Assembly (NCBI GenBank): GCA_048772705.1
Contig: JBLWGC010000215.1
Span: forward strand, 1-26,539
Source: Leidyana gryllorum EB-2025a
Taxonomy: Eukaryota; Apicomplexa
Direction of reading: 5' to 3'
Length of the DNA: 26,539 nt
The translations under genes were made by a program, and so were the position numbers. The notes under the pieces were generated by a model. It saw only the letters and a list, made by a program, of their open reading frames with translations. It was not told where the DNA came from and did no database searches. This document shows, one piece after another, positions 21,600 to 26,539 of this stretch (its first letter is position 1; each line of letters starts with the position of its first letter).

Positions 21600-22560
21600 C
21601 TAGAAATTAAGTGTTGTTGTTATATGCTCTTGTGATTCTCCAGGGGCCACAGAATGGCGGTGTCAGCTTGTTCTTGGGGACGTGGTTCCGTTCTCAGGAG
21701 GACTAGCTCCGCTTCTTGGAATTGGATATCGCCACGCCTTTTGTCAGCTTGTACTTTTTGGCGGGCTGCTGCTGCAGTCAGTCTATCATGGGCTTCTTGT
21801 AGTTTCTGGAGGTAGATCGTCCCATCGTAGATCGTTGAGATGCAACATCATACAGGTTGTTCGGTAGGAACGTAACACGACCGGTGTCTAGTTCCAAAGC
21901 AGTCATTCCCGTGGATGTCTGAACGGCTGAATTGAAAGCCATTTCTGTGCTGCTTATGTACTCAGTCCACCTTGACATGTGGTCGATCAGTACGCATCTG
22001 AGAATCTGCAGAATAGTCCTATTGGATCTCTCGGTCAAGCCGTTTGCCCGTGGATGGTACGCGGTTGTCATAGCCATGTTGATACCCAAGAGCTGCATCA
22101 GGTTCTTCCATACTTCAGCAGTGGATCGGGGATCTCTGTCGGATATTATTTTGCGGGGGACTCCATGTATGCGCACTATGTTGTCCAGAAATAGCTTCGC
22201 CGTTTCTGCGGCCGTTATGGTTTATCACATATGACCAGTCGTATTCTTCTGCTCAGTCGATCCACGACTACCATCAGGTAGTTCTTCCCCGTCTCCTCAT
22301 CTCTTGGCAATTCCAAGAAGTCTATACCTACCTCTACCTCTACCCATGGCATGGATGGGTTGCTGGTCGGGTGAAGTAGTCCTTGCGGCTTGTGGTTGCG
22401 GGCTTTCGCCTTCTGGCAAGTCCTGCAGGTACGACAGTATTCCGGAACGTCAGCCGCTAAACCTTTGACGTGAATAGAGCGCGGATCTGCCCCATCGTTT
22501 TTTTTTCCGCAGCTAAGTGGCCAGCCAGGAGGCTGTCGTGGTTGTCGCTGATAATTCGTT
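21600..22560 (-). pseudogene. Gypsy integrase region
   Basis: Shows the cysteine pair of the zinc-binding domain (CRTCRTC near 22.42-22.44 kb), the GIDFLEL segment and the SDRDPRS segment that carry two catalytic aspartates, and the AYHPRANGLTER block of Ty3/gypsy integrases. Part of the fossil element. Confidence 0.85.
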
Positions 22561-22779
22561 TTAATAAGGTGCTCGTCGGCCGGTACCTCGATTGTACCGT
22601 CGTTCGTAACTGGTAATCCGTCGATCCACGCCACATGGTTCATGCGGGCTGTTTCCTCTGGTCTTTGCTCCCATGCTTGGCGTAATTCGCTTTCCAAGCC
22701 TGGTGGTCCGCTGCTATCGTTCTCGGATCCCTCCGAACCATTCGCAGGTATCTCTTCCGTTATTGTGTGGCATTCGTTT

Positions 22780-23190
22780 GTGGTTTCTGGCACTCGTGGC
22801 CTACTCATTAAATCCGCAATAATATTTTGCGTCCCCGTGATATATTCGATTTGGAGTTTTAAGTCCGCCAGGTGCACCAACCATCGTGCCTGCCTATCTG
22901 AAAGGCGTGATTGATTCAAGAGGTGAGTCAGAGGTTTGTGGTCTGTCTTAATTATCAATCTTCTGCCTATCAGGAGATATCGCCAACGCTTGCATGCTTC
23001 CACCACAGCGAGTAGTTCTACGCTCATGTGTCGGGTAACGTCGTTGTGCCTGGTTCATTTTCTTCGACATGAATTCGATTGGTCGTAGAGTCTGATTGAC
23101 TGCTTGCTGCAACACTGCTCCTACGGCATATGAGCTGGCGTCTGCGTTGATGGTCAATTCCTCTACTTGTGGTGTAGGGAACTGTAGTCG
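22780..23190 (-). pseudogene. Gypsy RNase H region
   Basis: INADAS, then VELLAVVEA and KTDHKPLTHLL, mark the RNase H domain that removes template RNA during reverse transcription. Confidence 0.85.
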
Positions 23191-23349
23191 GGGTGGTATG
23201 GTGAGTGCCGGTTTCAACTGTTCTAATGCCTGTTGTCCTTCCGGCCTCGCAGTTATCTTGTCTCCCGGGTTCTTGAGTCCGTGCGTCAGCTCGTACAGGG
23301 GCGCTCTTATTGCCGCGAATTGAGGTATAAAGCAACGATAATAGTTCGC

Positions 23350-24030
23350 CATACCTAATATTCGTTGCATTTCGCATAGGGTATTCGGGTATGGTATTTG
23401 TCACACAGCGTGAAGTCGTTCCGGTATCGGTGTCACGCCTTGAGCGGTAAGTGTATGGCCCAAGAATGTCACCTCGTTCTTGAAGAATTGGGATTTTCGT
23501 GGATGCAGTATGAGTTTATTCTTGTTCAACCCGCATAAGACTTCTCTCAGATATCCTTCATGGCTGCTTTCATCCGGTGAGTATATCAGGACATCGTCCA
23601 AGTAAATGAATAAGAAGTCGCCAATTAAGTCCCCGAAGATTGTGTTCATCAGCGTCATAAACGTGGCTGGGGCATTAGTGAGCCCATTCGGCATCACTAG
23701 CCACTCATACAGACCCCAAGGTGTCGCAAACGCGGTGAGGTGTGCCGATGCCTCGTTCATCCGTACTTGGTGAGAACCATCGAGCGCCTGCCAGCGTTTG
23801 TAAGGCGTCATCAATCGATGGAATCGGGGGTGCCATCTTCCGCGTCGCGTCGTTGAGCCCTCTGAAGTCACACACCAGTCTTGGGACTGTGGTGTCCTTC
23901 TTCGCTACGAAGAGGCAGGGAGATGCCCAGCTGGAAGAACTGAGGCGAATCTTTCCGGCCTTCGTAAGTTCGATGATCTGTCGTCTAAGTTCGTGTATAT
24001 GTTTCTGTGCAATTCGATATGGTTGGCGGA
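23350..24030 (-). pseudogene. Gypsy reverse transcriptase region
   Basis: QPYRIAQKH near 24.02 kb opens the domain; the PNGLTNAPATF block and the catalytic FIYLDDVLIYS (YLDD at 23593-23604) follow, then the HTLTAQG thumb start. Clear Ty3/gypsy type. Confidence 0.92.
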
Positions 24031-24349
24031 CATGTGGGTTCACATCGGGGTTCTTGAGCTCGATGGTATTGTCAATGCCGGGTCTGCAGGGAGGCATGGG
24101 TGGACCCTTAGTGGACACTGTGGCGTATTGCTGTATCATGCCCAGATATTTATTCGGAATATCTATTGGATGTTCGAGTGCCGGTACACTCGCTTGCTCT
24201 GCTATGGCGAATGCTTGTGGCTCCGCGGTTCGTGTCCATTCTTCTGGTTTGAATTTGGTGGGTACCGGTATGACTACTCCTTCGAAGATGCAGATTTGGC
24301 CTTGGGTTGTTAATGCAATGCATAATTGTAGATCCGCTATTATACTAGT

Positions 24350-24600
24350 GGGCACAATCAGGTCGTAAGGTAGCCCAGATACTACCGCTGTTCTTGTTTT
24401 GACTACTCTGCCCGCAGCCGTTTGGATACATACTGTGGTGAGGTTGTACTCCTTGGTGCCGTCCAGTCCTCTCATGAGCGTGGTGATTGGTTCCGTGTTC
24501 AATGCGAGTCTTCGAGCCATTGTACTGTCAATACATGATATCGTCGCTCCCGTATCGATCAGGACACACGCGTCGTGGGTCGATATTCCTTTTTTCTGGA
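24350..24600 (-). pseudogene. Gypsy aspartic protease region
   Basis: VLIDTGATIS with DTGA at 24545-24556 is the active site of a retropepsin-like protease. Confidence 0.82.
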
Positions 24601-24679
24601 TGCATCAAAGTCCATCGGGATGTGACTGTTGGTCTGCTGTTGTTCGGCTGTGTTGCCCTTTCGGTGAGTTTGCCACGCT

Positions 24680-25375
24680 CCCGTCGGGCTCCAGAAAATC
24701 CTACTCCGTGGCGGCGAATACTCGTCGTGCCTTCATTGCTGTCGAATCCTCGGAGCTCCTCCCAGCTGCTCTTTTCGTGCCTCTGTCGTCCCGTGGCTTT
24801 GGGCATTTCCACGCGAGATGATGGATTGAGCCGCAGTTGTAACAACGGCGCAGCTTCGCGCATTCTTCGTGTGTGAACCTGCATCGCTGGCCGACTCTGT
24901 TCTCCCGGGCTATGTCGATGGCAAGGCAAGGCTCTTCCATGCTGTGCTCCTCGATTGTTGCGTATTGTAGGGCCTTGACATAGATTGTGTCCATCGATTC
25001 GCCTATGCATCCGGACAGTGCTACCTTGTCCTTCTGAGGTAGGCCTTTGAGGAATAGGCTGGTGAGCGCTCGCTTCGTCAAGCTCTGGTCTAGTCCACGC
25101 ACAAGACGTTTGAATTCATCCACGTAATAGTTCATCGTCTTAGTTTTTGTCACTTTGGTGAGTTTGATAAGATCGTCCTCAATGGTATCTGCGGTGTCGA
25201 ATTTACAGATCATTCGTTGTTGGAACTCAGCCCAAGATAGACGTATTAATATTAGATGGTTCAGCAGCCATCTGGTGGCGGTTCCGGTAAGTTGGGCGCA
25301 CGCTGCTCGTACCCTAGCTTCTTCACTGTTGATGTCGTTCGCCATGAATCGAGCGGCGCATCCGTCGAGCAACAA
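24680..25375 (-). pseudogene. Gypsy gag region
   Basis: Capsid-like helical segment of the gag family (ATRWLLNHL, then W-x-E-F-Q and the YVDEFKRLVRGL block) followed by one zinc knuckle, C-x2-C-x4-H-x4-C, at 24803-24844. Part of the fossil element; its N-terminal portion is absent. Confidence 0.85.
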
Positions 25376-25434
25376 CTTACCTCGTGTCTCCGAGCGTTCC
25401 GGTAACCGCTAACAGTGATGCCCCACGACATCAC
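25371..25434 (-). mobile_element. 5' LTR stub
   Basis: About 64 bases match the inner part of the 3' LTR and run directly into gag, so most of the 5' LTR and leader is missing. Confidence 0.65.
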
Positions 25435-25633
25435 AACGAGTGTAATTCAGATTACACGAGAGATAGACTAATACCCCTTGTTCATTACATCTGTCGCCAC
25501 GCGGGAGCCGGTCTGGCCTAGTAATGCACGCGTCCCCGTCCGGTTCTCGTGCCTGTAAAGTCGGGCTTTTGGGGGTCAAGGCTAGCCCGACGGGCCTTCT
25601 GGGTGAGCGCCTTGGGGAGGATTGACGCCCGTC
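25435..25633. other. No clear gene
   Basis: A plus-strand frame runs through 25540-25601 to a GTGAGC that could be a splice donor, but support is thin. Confidence 0.3.
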
Positions 25634-25763
25634 ATATTCGTGTGTTCGTTGTAGGTTCGCTCCCGTGTCTCCGTACCCGGGGCCGGCCGGCACTGGAGAC
25701 ACAGACACGCTCGCAGCCGGACTGATTCGTCAGTCGGTGACATGCAACTAAAAAGGGGTACAC
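25634..25763 (+). repeat. LTR-tail repeat, copy A
   Basis: GC-rich hairpin with stem GTGTCTCC (25665-25672) against GGAGACAC (25695-25702) around a GGCCGGCC-type core, followed by a tail ATGCAACTAAAAAGGGG. The order and tail match the last 130 bases of the LTR at 20667, read on the minus strand. Confidence 0.75.
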
Positions 25764-25767
25764 AAAG

Positions 25768-25848
25768 GGCTGTGCTGATTGGAATCTGGGTTCAGAGGGG
25801 TTCAGTGGTGTAAGTCACCTCTTACATGCCGGCCAGTATAACCTGGCG
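25768..25848 (+). CDS. Possible exon of a host gene
   Basis: An 81-base, 27-codon open segment between an AG (25766-25767) and a GTAAGG (25849). It is in the same phase as the exon at 26039, so joining by the intron 25849-26038 would keep the frame. Too short to recognise a family. Other splice choices are possible, for example the GTAAGT at 25875. Confidence 0.35.
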
Positions 25849-25902
25849 GTAAGGTAAGATCCTCTGCGGAATCGGTAAGTCTGCGGTTGCGTAGTTCCAT
25901 GT

Positions 25903-26028
25903 CTTATTGCGTGTGTTCGTGCGTGTCTCTGTGTCTCCGTGCCGGTGCCGGCCGGCCTCCGAGACACAGAGACGCTGGTAAGCTGGATTGGATTGCCAGA
26001 CAGTGATATGCAATTAAAAAGGGGTCAC
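25903..26028 (+). repeat. LTR-tail repeat, copy B
   Basis: Perfect 13-bp hairpin stem (25925-25937 with 25961-25973) around a GCCGGTGCCGGCCGG-like loop, then GGTAAGCTGG and the tail ATGCAATTAAAAAGGGG. It lies within the putative intron ahead of the exon at 26039. Confidence 0.78.
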
Positions 26029-26038
26029 GCATGTACAG

Positions 26039-26410
26039 GGGTGGCGGCTAGCCGCTACAGCCAGCTACACAGAATCTTCCGGCGGGTTGACTCAGGTCAA
26101 TCGCCGACAATTGTCCGCCTTAGGCGTAATTGGTGTCCTCCTCGGGTGGATCCTTCTCTTGGACCGAGTAGTGTCGGTCGATCCAACAGCGCGGGCAGGC
26201 TTGAGGTGGAAGTGTGGCGTTACAACTACCGCAGCAGTCACATACACGACCCGAAACGAACCGATAGAATATGCCCACAAAGCGACTAACCCGAGCCCCC
26301 TGTGTAACCTGGCTCTATGGCCGGGTTCGTATTGCTCAGGTGAATGCTTCGTCCGCTACGTAAAACCATTGTTATTCCAATGCAGGCACGTAAAAGGTCA
26401 GTTCACAAAG
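26039..26410 (+). CDS. Putative internal exon, membrane-type protein
   Basis: A 124-codon open exon, preceded by ACAG and followed by the strong donor GTAAGT, with both boundaries in phase 0. The predicted protein has a hydrophobic stretch of about 15 residues (LGVIGVLLGWILLLD) in its first third, fitting a signal anchor or membrane segment, then a region with five cysteines in its second half, as in secreted or extracellular domains. No family was recognised. The start codon and the other exons lie elsewhere, perhaps at 25768 and beyond the window. Confidence 0.5.
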
Positions 26411-26539
26411 GTAAGTTCAATCTAAGGTCTATCTCTGTGTCTCTGTTAATGCCGGTGCCGGTGCCAGCCGGCCGGAGACGGAGACACACACACTGGTGAA
26501 CCGGTCCCGGCCGGTCACCGATGAGCGTCATCCTTGCAG
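26411..26539 (+). other. Putative intron
   Basis: Begins GTAAGT and the window ends in TTGCAG after a pyrimidine-containing stretch, so this may be one whole intron of 129 bases, most of it repeat copy C. Confidence 0.5.
26430..26525 (+). repeat. LTR-tail repeat, copy C
   Basis: A more diverged copy: stem GTGTCTC (26437-26443) with GAGACAC (26481-26487) around GCCGGTGCC repeats, then a CCGGTCACCGATGA tail without the A-rich run. Confidence 0.65.

Larger units (their letters stand above)
20667..25434 (-). mobile_element. Ty3/gypsy chromovirus, broken
   Basis: An old LTR retrotransposon lying on the minus strand, with gag, protease, reverse transcriptase, RNase H, integrase and a C-terminal chromodomain in the usual Ty3/gypsy order, a polypurine tract and a 3' LTR. 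The 5' LTR is only a stub. The coding part is broken at about half a dozen places, one of which could be the gag-pol frame change used by this family. Because only one LTR is complete, its age cannot be read from LTR divergence; the domains are still easy to recognise, which suggests a moderately recent insertion. Confidence 0.92.

Noticed and set aside
25409-25708. Minus-strand open frame of 99 codons
   Set aside because: It runs through repeat copy A and low-complexity sequence, with no coding signs.
26485-26530. Hammerhead ribozyme, because of a CGATGAG sequence
   Set aside because: The required CTGATGA and GAAA core boxes and flanking stems are not there.

Overview
This is nuclear DNA from a eukaryote. 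The tRNA genes have eukaryotic-type sequences without an encoded CCA end, there is an initiator tRNA-Met with the eukaryotic ATCGAAA T loop, a U6 snRNA gene, a short intron in tRNA-Tyr, GT-AG introns, and a chromodomain-bearing Ty3/gypsy element. The lineage cannot be named from the sequence alone. Dense arrays of tRNA genes and tRNA relics like this one occur in several protist groups, oomycetes among them, but nothing here settles it.

Bases 1 to about 20,340 are one long Pol III territory. I can read about 40 tRNA genes that fold well or nearly so, and about 60 decayed or truncated ones, on both strands and in no common direction. Isoacceptors for all 20 amino acids are represented, counting initiator Met and a Cys-type gene with a changed anticodon. 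The genes are not scattered at random. They sit in recurring two-gene cassettes with shared spacers: Gly-Ser (six copies), Pro-Ala (at least five), Phe-Ser (four), Asp-Val (four), Thr-iMet (two) and Thr-Glu (two). The cassettes occur in both orientations, so the region grew by repeated direct and inverted duplication followed by decay. A three-copy tandem repeat of about 394 bp (3581-4770), itself made of Tyr and Pro tRNA relics, abuts a U6 snRNA gene on the minus strand. Several genes carry an anticodon that does not match their body.

Between about 17.7 and 19.8 kb the tRNA pattern thins. Two patches there read like old coding sequence of unknown origin.

From 20,667 to about 25,434 lies a broken Ty3/gypsy chromovirus on the minus strand. 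It has a 636-bp 3' LTR (20667-21302), a polypurine tract, chromodomain, integrase, RNase H, reverse transcriptase, protease and gag, and only a stub of the 5' LTR. The LTR is odd in having inverted repeats of about 75 bp at its two ends.

The last kilobase (about 25.6-26.54 kb) looks like the start of a split host gene on the plus strand. A 124-codon exon (26039-26410) with a hydrophobic segment and several cysteines lies between introns. Each intron carries one copy of a GC-rich hairpin repeat that matches the tail of the LTR, so LTR-like sequence seems to make up much of these introns.
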